Shown here one piece after another: positions 41,716 to 49,563 of a stretch of 64,000 nucleotides of DNA (the first letter of the stretch is position 1; every line of letters begins with the position of its first letter). The translations under genes and the position numbers were made by a program. This DNA comes from Microbacterium testaceum. GTDB taxonomy: Bacteria; Actinomycetota; Actinomycetes; Actinomycetales; Microbacteriaceae. The stretch spans positions 434,001 to 498,000 of the forward strand of contig NZ_BJML01000001.1 in assembly GCF_006539145.1 (NCBI RefSeq). Direction: 5' to 3'. Below the pieces are notes generated by a model. That model made no database searches. It was not told where the DNA came from and worked only from the letters and a program-made list of their open reading frames with translations.

Positions 41716-42891
41716 GTGTCCACGGCACACGACGTGACTCGGCGAGACGCCATCGCGCAGTACCAGCTGTTGGGCGGACCCGCCGAACCCGACCTGCAGG
41801 GGCTCGTCGAACTCGCGGCGACGGTGTGCAATGTGCCCACCGCCGTCATCAACATCATCGACGACCGCATGCAGCACCAGGTCGCCGCCGTGGGTATCCA
41901 GGCCGCTTCGTGCGCCCGCGAGGACTCCATGTGCGCCGCCGTCATCAGTACCCCGGCGCGCGTCGTGGTACCCGATGCCCGCCTCGACCCCCGCTTCGCC
42001 GAGAACGCCTTCGTGACCGGCGAGATCGCGCTCACGCGCTTCTACGCCTCCAGCCCCCTCATCACCCCCTCGGGGATCGCGATCGGCACGCTCTGCGTCT
42101 TCGACACCGAGGTCGGCGATCTCTCGGATGCCAGCAGCCGAGCCCTCGACCTGCTCGCGCACCAGGTGATCGATGTCCTCGAACTGCGTCGTGTCCAGCG
42201 CGACCTGCTCGACTCCAACGCACAGCTGGAAAGCTTCGCCGCGCAGGTCAGCCACGATCTGCGAAACCCGCTCACCGCCCTGACCGGCTTCCTCGAGCTC
42301 GCGGCCGACAGCCCCGAGATGGCCGACGCCCCCCGCGCGGCGCGGTCCCTCGCGCGGGCGGAGGCCGCGGCCGGGCGGATGACGTCGATGGTCACCGATC
42401 TGCTCGACTTCGCCCGTATGGGGGGAGCCCGTCCGTACATGACCCGGGTCGACGTGGGCGACACCGTCGACGCCGTGCTCGAAGACCTCGACGGTGCGCT
42501 CGTGGACACCGGGGCCGAGGTGACGGTGGAGACGTCGACCTTCGTGCGCGCCGACGACACCCTCCTGCGCGTCCTCCTGCAGAACCTCATCGCCAACGCC
42601 GTGAAGTTCACCGTCGCCGCCGAGAAGGTGCCCCGTATCACGGTGAGCGTCGAGACTCTTCCGGACGGGTGGCGCGTCACCGTCGACGACAACGGGGACG
42701 CGATCGATCCCGACCTGCGCGAGCGCGTTTTCGAACCCATGCAGCGCGGTCACAGCGGTGAGGTTCCGGGAATCGGCATCGGTCTCGCAACGTGTCGACG
42801 CATCGTCGAGGCGCACCGCGGCACGATCGGTCTGGACGCCTCCCCGGCCGGGGGCACGCGCGCCTGGTTCGTCCTCCCGACAGCCGGTTGA
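41716..42891 (+). CDS. GAF-domain sensor histidine kinase
   Basis: 391-residue cytoplasmic kinase without membrane segments. Residues ~25-160 form a GAF domain (ELAATVCNVPTAVINIID, ASSPLITPSGIAIGTLCVFD). The phosphoacceptor H-box is AAQVSHDLRNPLTALTGFLE (His near 178), with the N-box LLQNLIANAVKFTV and G-box PGIGIGLATCRRIVEAHRGT. No response-regulator gene is adjacent, so it is an orphan here. GTG 41716 has an AAGGGGAC site. Confidence 0.92.
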   Translation: MSTAHDVTRRDAIAQYQLLGGPAEPDLQGLVELAATVCNVPTAVINIIDDRMQHQVAAVGIQAASCAREDSMCAAVISTPARVVVPDARLDPRFAENAFVTGEIALTRFYASSPLITPSGIAIGTLCVFDTEVGDLSDASSRALDLLAHQVIDVLELRRVQRDLLDSNAQLESFAAQVSHDLRNPLTALTGFLELAADSPEMADAPRAARSLARAEAAAGRMTSMVTDLLDFARMGGARPYMTRVDVGDTVDAVLEDLDGALVDTGAEVTVETSTFVRADDTLLRVLLQNLIANAVKFTVAAEKVPRITVSVETLPDGWRVTVDDNGDAIDPDLRERVFEPMQRGHSGEVPGIGIGLATCRRIVEAHRGTIGLDASPAGGTRAWFVLPTAG

Positions 42892-43019
42892 TCGCTACCG
42901 GGCGACGTACCGGGACGCAACCTCCATGATGGGCATCCGGGAAGAGCCGTAGCGTGGGCGGTGTCGATGGGGTTCGTCTCGTCTCCGTCCCCCACCCGGA
43001 CCGCGAGGAGGAACGCGCC

Positions 43020-43523
43020 ATGGCACGCAACGTGCGCCTTATGCACTGCACGCCCGACGATGTCTTCCGGGTGCTCGCGAACGGCTGGCTGTACCCCCTG
43101 TGGGTGGTCGGCACCTCCCGCATGCGCGACGTCGACGAATCCTGGCCCGCCGAGGGGGCGACGCTGCACCACTCCTTCGGGTCATGGCCTGCGGTCATCG
43201 ACGACACCACCGTGATGCGCGAGTGGGATCCGCCGCGGCGCGCCGTGCTGGAGCCGCACGGCGGCCCCATCGGCGTCGCTCGCGTCGCGATCGATGTGAA
43301 AGCCCGCGGTGACCGCTGCGTCGTCCGCATCCAAGAAGAACCCGTCACGGGCCCCACGAGACTCCTGCCCGACACGGTGTTCGACGCGATCACGCGCTAC
43401 CGCAACGCCGAGACCCTGCACCGCCTGGCCTACCTGGCCGAGGGGGGAGCGCCCGGAACGACGGGCGGGTCTTCGGCGCTCGGCCACGAATCCACCGCCG
43501 AGAAGGAGCCGATCGACCGATGA
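43020..43523 (+). CDS. SRPBCC/polyketide-cyclase-like family protein
   Basis: 167-residue START-like (helix-grip) protein. The pattern MARNVRLMHCTPDDVFRVLA, WVVGTSRMRDVDESWPAEG, WPAVIDDTTVMREWDPPRRA, and CVVRIQEEPVTGP matches small SRPBCC proteins. No catalytic residues are obvious; such proteins bind lipids or hydrophobic ligands. ATG 43020 has GAGGAGGAA upstream and is preferred to GTG 42954. Its stop overlaps the FAD oxidoreductase ATG, so the two probably work on one substrate. Confidence 0.85.
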   Translation: MARNVRLMHCTPDDVFRVLANGWLYPLWVVGTSRMRDVDESWPAEGATLHHSFGSWPAVIDDTTVMREWDPPRRAVLEPHGGPIGVARVAIDVKARGDRCVVRIQEEPVTGPTRLLPDTVFDAITRYRNAETLHRLAYLAEGGAPGTTGGSSALGHESTAEKEPIDR

Positions 43524-45001
43524 GCGAGAGCTACGACGCGATCATCGTCGGTTCCGGTCCGAACGGGCTCGCCGCGGCCGTCACCCTGGCCCGGTCGGGG
43601 CTCGCGGTCGCCGTATACGAGAAGTCCGACACCTTCGGCGGTGCCGCCTCGACCGCCGAGCTCACCCTCCCCGGGTTCCGGCACGATGTCGGATCGGCGG
43701 TGCACCCGCTCGCGCTGGAGTCGTGGTTCTTCCGAGAGTTCGGCCTTGATCGCCGTATCCCTCTCGTCGTCCCCGAGGTCTCCTACGCCCACCCCCTCGA
43801 CGGCGGGCGCGCAGGACTGGCATTTCGTGATCTCACGCGTGCGGCCGAGGGACTCGGCGTCGACGGTCCGGCGTACGAGCGCCTCATGCGGCCCCTCGTG
43901 GACCATCTGCGGGGCGTCGCCGACTTCACGGGCAACGCCCTGCTGCGCGTCCCCGGCGACCCGCTCGCGGCCTTCTTCTTCGGCATCCGCGCTCTCGAAC
44001 AGGGTGGGCCCTGGTGGAACACGCGCTTTCGTGAGGAGGTCGCGCCCAGCCTCGTCACCGGTGTCTCGGCGCACACGATCCTGCACCAGCCGAGCCTGGC
44101 CGCCGGGGGAGCGGGACTGGTGCTCGCCACCTACGGCCACGGCCGCGGGTGGCCGATCCCGATCGGTGGCAGCCAGTCGATCGCCGACGCCATGATCGCC
44201 GATATCCACGCCCACGGGGGAGTGCTGCACGCCGGCGTCGAGGTGACCTCCCTCGACGAGCTGCCCCCGGCCCGCGCCGTGCTCCTCGACACGACCCCGC
44301 GCTCCCTCATTCGGCTCGCCGGAGATCGGATGCCGGCTTCCTACCGTCGCGTTCTCGAGAGGTTCCGCTACGGGGGCGGCGTCGCCAAGGTCGATTTCGC
44401 CCTGTCGGACCCGGTGCCCTGGGCCCATGCCGACGTCGCCCGCGCCGGCACGGTGCACATCGGCGGCACCCGCGCCGAGATCGCAGAGGCCGAGAACGCG
44501 GTGGCCCGGGGCGACCTCCCCGACGCCCCTTACGTCTTAGCGGCGCAACCGACGCTGTTCGACTCCACGCGTGCGCCCGAGGGCAAGCACGTGCTGTGGG
44601 CCTACACGCACGTTCCGTCGGGGAGTCCCGCCGACCGCGAAGACGCCGTCGTGCGTCAGATCGAGCGTTTCGCCCCGGGGTTCCGCGACACCGTGTTGGC
44701 GTCGTCGTCGCGCACGGCCGTCGACATCGCCGCATGGAACCCCAACTTCCCCGGCGGCGACATCTCGGCGGGCGCCCCCACCCTCACTCAGCTCCTGGGT
44801 CGCCCGGTCTACAGTCCCGATCCGTGGCGCACGCCGATGAAGGGCGTGTACCTGTGCTCGTCATCGACCAGCCCCGGCCCGGGCGTGCACGGCCTCGCCG
44901 GGTGGCAGGCTGCGCTCAGCGCGCTCCGGCACGAGTTCGGCACGCGCCTGCGCCCCGACCTCGCTCCCCGCGACGACCAGCTGTCCACGGCGACCCGGTA
45001 G
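43520..45001 (+). CDS. FAD-dependent oxidoreductase, phytoene-desaturase-like
   Basis: 493-residue flavoprotein of the NAD(P)/FAD-dependent amine-oxidase/phytoene-desaturase type. The N-terminal dinucleotide fold is AIIVGSGPNGLAAAVTLARS (GxGxxG) followed by EKSDTFGGAASTAELTL, and the C-terminal FAD motif is YLCSSSTSPGPGVHGLAGWQ AAL. No other carotenoid genes are nearby, so a carotenoid substrate is not supported. It is translationally coupled to the upstream SRPBCC gene and precedes the glycosylase by 2 nt. Confidence 0.92.
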   Translation: MSESYDAIIVGSGPNGLAAAVTLARSGLAVAVYEKSDTFGGAASTAELTLPGFRHDVGSAVHPLALESWFFREFGLDRRIPLVVPEVSYAHPLDGGRAGLAFRDLTRAAEGLGVDGPAYERLMRPLVDHLRGVADFTGNALLRVPGDPLAAFFFGIRALEQGGPWWNTRFREEVAPSLVTGVSAHTILHQPSLAAGGAGLVLATYGHGRGWPIPIGGSQSIADAMIADIHAHGGVLHAGVEVTSLDELPPARAVLLDTTPRSLIRLAGDRMPASYRRVLERFRYGGGVAKVDFALSDPVPWAHADVARAGTVHIGGTRAEIAEAENAVARGDLPDAPYVLAAQPTLFDSTRAPEGKHVLWAYTHVPSGSPADREDAVVRQIERFAPGFRDTVLASSSRTAVDIAAWNPNFPGGDISAGAPTLTQLLGRPVYSPDPWRTPMKGVYLCSSSTSPGPGVHGLAGWQAALSALRHEFGTRLRPDLAPRDDQLSTATR

Positions 45002-45003
45002 CC

Positions 45004-45828
45004 GTGCCCGAGGGCGACAGCGTCTACCGACTCCGGAGACACCTCGAGGCCGCGACCCTCGGTGCCCGGGTGCGGGACGGCGAGCTGCGCTCGGGCAACG
45101 CGGCCGGACGCTCGCTCGCGGGGGTTCGCATCGACGGTTACGACACCCATGGCAAGCACCTTCTCACCCGATTCGACGACGGGTCCACCCTGCACACTCA
45201 TCTGCGCATGCAGGGGAGTTGGACGATCACACGAGCAGGGCGTTCTCTCCCCTCCGCGGTGCGCGAGACGGCGCGCGTGCGGCTGCGACTCGATGACGGG
45301 AGGGAGATGTGGGGCCTCGATCTCCCCGTCGTGGAACTCGTCCCCACCGTGCTCGAGAGCCGGGCGATCGGACATCTCGGCCCCGACCCGTTGCGCGACG
45401 ACTGGGATGCCGCGGAGGCGGCGCGTCGACTCTCGATCCGGCCCGACCGGCCCTTCGTCGCGGCTCTGCTGGACCAGACCGCTGTGGCCGGGCTCGGCAA
45501 CCTGTGGGTGAACGAGCTCGCTTTCCTGCGTGGCATCCACCCTTTCGCGCCCATCGGGATGACCGACCTCGAGGCGCTCGTGGCTCTCGCGGCACGGTGT
45601 CTGCGGATCTCGGCGACCGTTCCCGGCATGTACCAGGTCACCACCGGTGACCGTCGGAAAGGTTCCTCGCATTGGGTGACGGGACGCGCGGGGCGTCCGT
45701 GCCTGCGCTGCGGAACGCGCGTGAGCGTGCGCGACGAGGTGCAGAACGACCCCGAACAGCGGCGGACGTGGTGGTGTCCGCGGTGCCAGCCCCTGCCCGG
45801 AACCGCCGATGTCGGGACCCCCGGGTAG
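45004..45828 (+). CDS. Fpg/Nei-family DNA glycosylase (Nei-type)
   Basis: Base-excision glycosylase/AP lyase of 274 residues. After the initiator, PEGDSVYRLRRHL supplies the catalytic Pro2 and Glu3. The helix-two-turn-helix region (VAGLGNLWVNELAFLRGIHP) and a C-terminal four-Cys zinc finger (CLRCGTRVSV, WWCPRCQ) are intact. The PEGDS beginning fits actinobacterial Nei rather than Fpg (PELPE). GTG 45004 follows the oxidoreductase stop by 2 nt. A spore-photoproduct-lyase-like gene follows after 9 nt. Confidence 0.94.
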   Translation: MPEGDSVYRLRRHLEAATLGARVRDGELRSGNAAGRSLAGVRIDGYDTHGKHLLTRFDDGSTLHTHLRMQGSWTITRAGRSLPSAVRETARVRLRLDDGREMWGLDLPVVELVPTVLESRAIGHLGPDPLRDDWDAAEAARRLSIRPDRPFVAALLDQTAVAGLGNLWVNELAFLRGIHPFAPIGMTDLEALVALAARCLRISATVPGMYQVTTGDRRKGSSHWVTGRAGRPCLRCGTRVSVRDEVQNDPEQRRTWWCPRCQPLPGTADVGTPG

Positions 45829-45831
45829 AAC
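45826..45831 (+). promoter_or_regulatory. -10 box of leaderless SPL-like gene
   Basis: TAGAAC overlaps the nei stop codon and ends 6 nt before ATG 45838, with no ribosome site. This suggests an extra leaderless promoter for the radical SAM gene inside the operon. Confidence 0.4.
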
Positions 45832-45837
45832 GGATCC

Positions 45838-46908
45838 ATGGCCGTCGAACGCGAGAACCTCTTGCGCGTCACCCGCATCTACGCAGAGGAGGCCGCTCTC
45901 GAACTCGAGCGCGGCCGCGAGATCATCGCGCGCTGGCCCGAGGCCGACATCGTCCGGATCGCCTCGCACTGGCAGATCCCCGAGGTGCACGGCGACGAGA
46001 CGAACGTCGCCCGCTGGGTGCGCATCAAGACCGAGGCGCTCGTGTTGGGCCTCAAGAAGAGTGTGGCGACGCGGGTCAACGGGCGCTCCGCCGACTTCAT
46101 CGCGCCCTCGCTCTCCAATGGGTGCGCGATGGCCTGCAGCTATTGCTACGTACCGAGACGCAAGGGCTACAGCAACCCGATCACGGTCTTCGCCAACATC
46201 GAGCAGATCACCAGGCACCTCGCGCGGCACGTCGCGGCGCGCGGCCCCAAGTCCGAGCCGAACCAGTGCGATCCCGAGGCATGGGTGTACGACATCGGCG
46301 AGAACGGCGATTGCTCCGTCGATGCGTTGATCAGCGAGAACGTGCGCGACGTCTGCGATCTGTTCCGCATGACACCCACGGCCAAGGCATCGTTCGCGAC
46401 GAAGTTCGTCAACCGCGACCTGCTCGAGTGGGATCCGGCGGGGCGCACGCGCATCCGCTTCTCGCTCATGCCGGCGACGACGGCGAGGGTCACCGATCTG
46501 CGCACCTCGCCGATGGCCGATCGGATCGCGGCGATCAACGATTTCGTGGATGCCGGGTATGAAGTGCACGTCAACTTCTCGCCGGTCATCCTCACCCCGA
46601 CGTGGCTCGCCGACTGGGCAGAACTGTTCGATCAGCTCGACGCCGCCCTCCACGCCCGGGCGAAGGCGCAATTGGCGTGCGAGGTGATCTTCCTCACTCA
46701 CAACGAGGGTCTCCACGAGGTCAACCTCGGGTGGCATCCGAAGGGGGAAGAACTGCTGTGGACTCCCGCCGTCCAAGAGGAGAAGAGGTCGCAGAACGGG
46801 GCGGTCAACGTGCGATACCGTCATCCGCTCAAGGCGCAGGCGGTGGCCGCTCTGGGCGACCTCATCGCGCTCAAGCTCCCGTACTGCCGGGTGCGTTACG
46901 CGTTCTGA
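45838..46908 (+). CDS. Spore-photoproduct-lyase-like radical SAM protein
   Basis: 356-residue radical SAM enzyme with the canonical CX3CX2C cluster motif (NGCAMACSYCYVPRRKGY, Cys near 98-105) and the overall layout of the spore photoproduct lyase family, including the SFATKFVNRDLLEW and VHVNFSPVILTPTWLADW stretches. True SPL repairs 5-thyminyl-5,6-dihydrothymine in spores; this organism shows no sporulation genes here and actinobacterial relatives are uncharacterised as far as I know. Placement after a DNA glycosylase gene favours a DNA-repair role. Confidence 0.85.
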   Translation: MAVERENLLRVTRIYAEEAALELERGREIIARWPEADIVRIASHWQIPEVHGDETNVARWVRIKTEALVLGLKKSVATRVNGRSADFIAPSLSNGCAMACSYCYVPRRKGYSNPITVFANIEQITRHLARHVAARGPKSEPNQCDPEAWVYDIGENGDCSVDALISENVRDVCDLFRMTPTAKASFATKFVNRDLLEWDPAGRTRIRFSLMPATTARVTDLRTSPMADRIAAINDFVDAGYEVHVNFSPVILTPTWLADWAELFDQLDAALHARAKAQLACEVIFLTHNEGLHEVNLGWHPKGEELLWTPAVQEEKRSQNGAVNVRYRHPLKAQAVAALGDLIALKLPYCRVRYAF

Positions 46909-46911
46909 GGC

Positions 46912-47061
46912 TCAGCTGATCTCGCCGGTGGGTGATCCCTCGGTCGTGGACGCCTCGTCGGCGTCCTGCTGGGCCGCGGCGCCCTCTTCGGGAGACTCGC
47001 TTCCCGCTCCCGGGGAGTCGTGACCGGGGGCATCGTCCGCGCGTGCATCGCGATTCGTCAT
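46912..47061 (-). CDS. Small acidic hypothetical protein (49 aa)
   Basis: A 49-residue acidic, low-complexity protein (MTNRDARADDAPGHDSPGAG, then EEGAAAQQDADEAS and STTEGSPTGEIS). ATG 47061 has AAGAGG at the right spacing on the minus strand; an alternative ATG at 47067 abuts that site. It is convergent with the SPL-like gene and ends 4 nt from its stop. Codon pattern and ribosome site support expression; function unknown. Confidence 0.6.
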   Translation of the reverse strand: MTNRDARADDAPGHDSPGAGSESPEEGAAAQQDADEASTTEGSPTGEIS

Positions 47062-47134
47062 GTTCATCCTCTTCGTCGTCGTTGTGGAGCGACGGTGTCA
47101 CGGACCACCGTCCGTGTCCAGGGGGTGGACGCTC

Positions 47135-47227
47135 TCACAGGGGACGAACGCCGAAGCGCTCGGTGAAGTCTGCGCTCGCGGCATCCTCGAAGTCGTCTGC
47201 TTCGTCGCGAAGCTCGATGTCGCCCAC
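47135..47227 (-). CDS. Possible 30-aa acidic ORF
   Basis: Short reading frame VGDIELRDEADDFEDAASAD followed by FTERFGVRPL, starting at GTG 47227 just after the stop of the 113-residue gene on the same strand. Amino-acid content and codon use look coding, but I see no ribosome site and it is very short. Confidence 0.3.
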   Translation of the reverse strand: MGDIELRDEADDFEDAASADFTERFGVRPL

Positions 47228-47232
47228 GACGA

Positions 47233-47574
47233 TCAGAGGTACGGCGCCAAGGCGCCGGCGGTCAACGCGAGGGCGAGGGTCGTGCCACCCACGCCGGTGG
47301 CGGTGAGCACGGTCGCCCGCTCGAATCTGCTACGGCGCGAGACGTTCGCCGGGTGAGTGGTCGAACGAACCGACGCCTTGGCCGTGTGGAGGGTGTCGTA
47401 TCGGCCGACCGGTACGCCGTGCGCATCACGGGAGACGAACCCACCCGCGACCTGGTCGACGCAGCCGAAGTACTCGCCGCCGCGGTGCGCGACCCAGAAG
47501 CCGGTGTCGACCTTCGCCCACAGCACGCGGGCCGCGGCCAGGGGAGCGGGGGAGAGGGAGGTCGGGGTCGTCAT
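47233..47574 (-). CDS. Hypothetical protein with C-terminal membrane helix
   Basis: 113-residue protein. The N-terminal ~70 residues form a small domain (ARVLWAKVDTGFWVAHRGGE, CVDQVAGGFVSRDAHGVPVG) followed by a basic stretch and one hydrophobic helix near the C-terminus (RATVLTATGVGGTTLALALT). It looks like a tail-anchored membrane protein with a small cytoplasmic domain. ATG 47574 lies 2 nt from the end of the DUF7882-like gene, so the two form an operon. Confidence 0.72.
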   Translation of the reverse strand: MTTPTSLSPAPLAAARVLWAKVDTGFWVAHRGGEYFGCVDQVAGGFVSRDAHGVPVGRYDTLHTAKASVRSTTHPANVSRRSRFERATVLTATGVGGTTLALALTAGALAPYL

Positions 47575-47575
47575 G

Positions 47576-47953
47576 TCACGCCGCCGCGGAAAGGGTGCGA
47601 CGGGCGGGGGCGGTGGTGCGGACCGTCTGCGGACGCTGCGCACTGTCGATCGCAGGGATCTCGACGTTCAGGTCGACGACGAGACCGGCCGAAGAATTGG
47701 CCATATCGGCCATGGTCTTCAGCACGGTGGAATTGAGGGTCTCAGGCTCGGCGGAGTCGAAGACGAAGCGGAGAGGGATGGCGGGCTGCAGCCACAGCGT
47801 GGAGCGGCCCGGAGTGCCGTCTACGTGCGTCCAGCTGAGCGTGAAGCTCTCGCTCCGTCGAAGCTTGGTGGCCGTGACGACCTTGATGTGGGAGAGCAGA
47901 CGATCTGGAATCTGGATCGATTCGGTCGTGGTGCCGTAGAACAGGTGGCCCAT
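47576..47953 (-). CDS. DUF7882-like small protein
   Basis: 125-residue protein of a Microbacteriaceae-type family often mislabelled as an ATP-dependent DNA ligase. The family beginning MGHLFYGTTTESIQIPDRLL and SHIKVVTATKLRRSESFTLS, then STLWLQPAIPLRFVFDSAEP, is recognisable; no ligase KxDG motif is present. Divergent from the marR gene across a palindromic operator, so probably under its control. The family assignment is from memory and moderate. Confidence 0.75.
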   Translation of the reverse strand: MGHLFYGTTTESIQIPDRLLSHIKVVTATKLRRSESFTLSWTHVDGTPGRSTLWLQPAIPLRFVFDSAEPETLNSTVLKTMADMANSSAGLVVDLNVEIPAIDSAQRPQTVRTTAPARRTLSAAA

Positions 47954-47999
47954 GGGGTACTCCCTTCGAAAGCGATTAGCTGTCCTTAGAACATACTCG

Positions 48000-48041
48000 A
48001 CTAGTAACTAGTTTGTCTAACTATTATTTTCGACGTATAGT
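48000..48041 (+). promoter_or_regulatory. MarR promoter with palindromic operator
   Basis: The palindrome ACTAGT-A-ACTAGT at 48000-48012 directly abuts a promoter: TTGTCT at 48013-48018, 17-nt spacer, TATAGT at 48036-48041. The position between divergent genes fits autoregulation by the MarR protein and control of the 47953 gene. ATG 48068 follows with a GGGAGGAG site. Confidence 0.7.
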
Positions 48042-48067
48042 TCTCGGAAGAGCGGGAGGAGTGTGCC

Positions 48068-48622
48068 ATGACCGATGTCGGATCCACGTCTCTTCGCTCC
48101 GCGCCCGCCGAGTCCACCGAAGAGGTGGCGTACTGGTACGGCGGCGAGCCGTCGGACCGCCGCCAGCGCAGCAAGGCCGTCCTCGAAGCGCTGCGGATCT
48201 ACCGCGCGGCCGAGGTCGCCATGCGTCGCCGTACTCGCGACTCGATGTCGATGGGAGAGAACGAGCTCCTCGTTCTGCGGTACCTGCTGCGCGACTCGGC
48301 CCGCCGTGTCAAACCGGGGGAGCTCACGCGCTATCTCGGTCTGTCCACCGCCTCCACGACGGCGATCCTCGACCGTCTCGAACGATCGGGGCACGTCACG
48401 CGCGCAGCGAACCCCGACGACCGGCGCAGCATCTTCATCCAGGCCACCCCCCGCGCGCACGCCGAAGTGCGGCAGACGCTCGGGAACATGCACGATCGCA
48501 TGCTCGCGGCGGTCATCGACATGACGCCCGAAGAAGCCGCCGCGGTGGTCGCTTTCCTCCGACGTATGAGCGACGCCGTGGACGGCGTGGCGGTCGAGCA
48601 CCCGGCGGTTGGTTCCCCGTGA
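48068..48622 (+). CDS. MarR-family transcriptional regulator
   Basis: 184-residue winged-helix regulator. The DNA-binding part at ~65-130 has LSTASTTAILDRLERSGHVT (recognition helix) and RAANPDDRRSIFIQATPRAH (the wing with the DxR signature). Flanking helices provide dimerisation. The N-terminal ~30 residues are an unusual extension. Ligand unknown. The stop overlaps the start of a 59-residue gene. Confidence 0.92.
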   Translation: MTDVGSTSLRSAPAESTEEVAYWYGGEPSDRRQRSKAVLEALRIYRAAEVAMRRRTRDSMSMGENELLVLRYLLRDSARRVKPGELTRYLGLSTASTTAILDRLERSGHVTRAANPDDRRSIFIQATPRAHAEVRQTLGNMHDRMLAAVIDMTPEEAAAVVAFLRRMSDAVDGVAVEHPAVGSP

Positions 48623-48798
48623 TCTACGTGCTCGTCGGCGGGCCGCGCGACGGACAGCACGTGGATGACCTGCCTCGCGGCTACCGCCTCTCCCTCAGTG
48701 ATCCCCAGCCCGAACCCTTCGGAGAGTTCGACACCGTCCGTGCGGTGTGGTTCGAACTCGATGAGGCCATGTTCCGCTCGCCGCAGCGGCGCGACTGA
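48619..48798 (+). CDS. Small hypothetical protein (59 aa)
   Basis: 59-residue protein with the pattern VIYVLVGGPRDGQHVDDLPR, then RLSLSDPQPEPFGEFDTVRA. The GGPRDGQ start is seen in small actinobacterial and phage proteins of unknown role. GTG 48619 overlaps the marR stop (GTGA), indicating coupled translation. Confidence 0.62.
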   Translation: MIYVLVGGPRDGQHVDDLPRGYRLSLSDPQPEPFGEFDTVRAVWFELDEAMFRSPQRRD

Positions 48799-48867
48799 GG
48801 CGTATCTCACTCACGCCGGACCGGCAACCCGCCTCGGTTCCTCCCCCGCACCGGCGAAGGTAGGCCT

Positions 48868-49221
48868 ATGCGATGCGTGACCTATGCCGGCGAGACCGTG
48901 ATCACCACCGACGACGTTGCCGCGTCGTTGATCGAGTTGACCGCGGCGGTGGCGAAAGAGGGTCAGGCCGAAGCCGTCAGCATCCCCATCGTCACCGACG
49001 ACAAGAAGGTCGCCCAGGCCGAGCTCGTGATCGGTGTCGGCAACGATGTCCTTTCCGCCCCGCTGGAGTGGCACGACGAAGAGCCGGACTTCTCGCACGC
49101 CGCCGCAGAGCTCAAGGACCACCGCCTCTTTCCGCGTCCGAATCTTCGGGCGGTCGAGCCCGCGTCGACCTCCGACGAGGAACCCTTCGACTACGACTTC
49201 GATCAGCCGACGCAGGCGTGA
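48868..49221 (+). CDS. Hypothetical protein
   Basis: 117-residue soluble acidic protein, not recognised. It begins MRCVTYAGETVITTDDVAAS and has a beta-like centre (AEAVSIPIVTDDKKVAQAEL, VIGVGNDVLSAPLEWHDEEP), with a disordered acidic C-terminus. A GAAGG lies before ATG 48868. It may bind a small ligand but no motif shows this. Confidence 0.7.
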   Translation: MRCVTYAGETVITTDDVAASLIELTAAVAKEGQAEAVSIPIVTDDKKVAQAELVIGVGNDVLSAPLEWHDEEPDFSHAAAELKDHRLFPRPNLRAVEPASTSDEEPFDYDFDQPTQA

Positions 49222-49309
49222 GCCGACACGGGTGAAATCGTCCCCGCGTGCGGGTGTACGCCCCGGGAGGGCTTGCCGCCGACGCTCGGCATCCGCTAGG
49301 TTCTCAAAT

Positions 49310-49327
49310 CCGTGCCGATCGGCACGG
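49310..49327 (+). promoter_or_regulatory. 18-nt perfect palindrome before the 29-aa gene
   Basis: CCGTGCCGATCGGCACGG is fully self-complementary. A possible promoter lies just upstream (TTGCCG near 49273, 18-nt spacer, TAGGTT near 49297), so the palindrome sits at or just after the transcription start: either an operator or a 5' hairpin. Confidence 0.6.
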
Positions 49328-49349
49328 TGAGCCGAGGAGAGACGAGACC

Positions 49350-49439
49350 ATGACCGCGAACCGCGATCTGCGTCCGGAGCAGCAGGGAACGTACCTGTTG
49401 TTCCCGCTTTCGTCGTACCCTCCGGCGCCGGTCGTCTAG
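49350..49439 (+). CDS. 29-aa small protein or leader peptide upstream of rtcB
   Basis: Short gene with a strong GAGGAGAGACGAG site; product begins MTANRDLRPEQQGTYLLFPL and ends SSYPPAPVV. It is followed within 15 nt by a U-rich intrinsic terminator, and then rtcB. The hydrophobic, Pro-rich C-terminal half could be a stalling peptide for attenuation, or a stand-alone small protein. Translation support is good; function is inference. Confidence 0.55.
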   Translation: MTANRDLRPEQQGTYLLFPLSSYPPAPVV

Positions 49440-49453
49440 ACATCCGTCTTCCC

Positions 49454-49488
49454 ACGCCCCGCACCGTCAGGTCGGGGCGTTTCTCTTT
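49454..49488 (+). terminator. Intrinsic terminator between the 29-aa gene and rtcB
   Basis: ACGCCCCG / CGGGGCGT 8-bp stem with an 11-nt loop followed by TTCTCTTT, the clearest factor-independent terminator in the window. It lies 76 nt before the rtcB start, so it may attenuate rtcB or end an independent small transcript. Confidence 0.8.
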
Positions 49489-49563
49489 CCACCGGGTGGG
49501 GGAGTGCCTCGTCCCGAGGCTCGACTCCGCGCGCGTCAGCGCACCACACGAAGGAAAGGACCC

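Noticed and set aside
43020..45001. Carotenoid biosynthesis cluster
   Set aside because: Only one phytoene-desaturase-like flavoprotein is present; no crtB, crtE or lycopene-modifying genes lie nearby.
47576..47953. ATP-dependent DNA ligase (common automatic label for this family)
   Set aside because: The 125-aa product has no KxDG adenylation motif and is far too short for a ligase.
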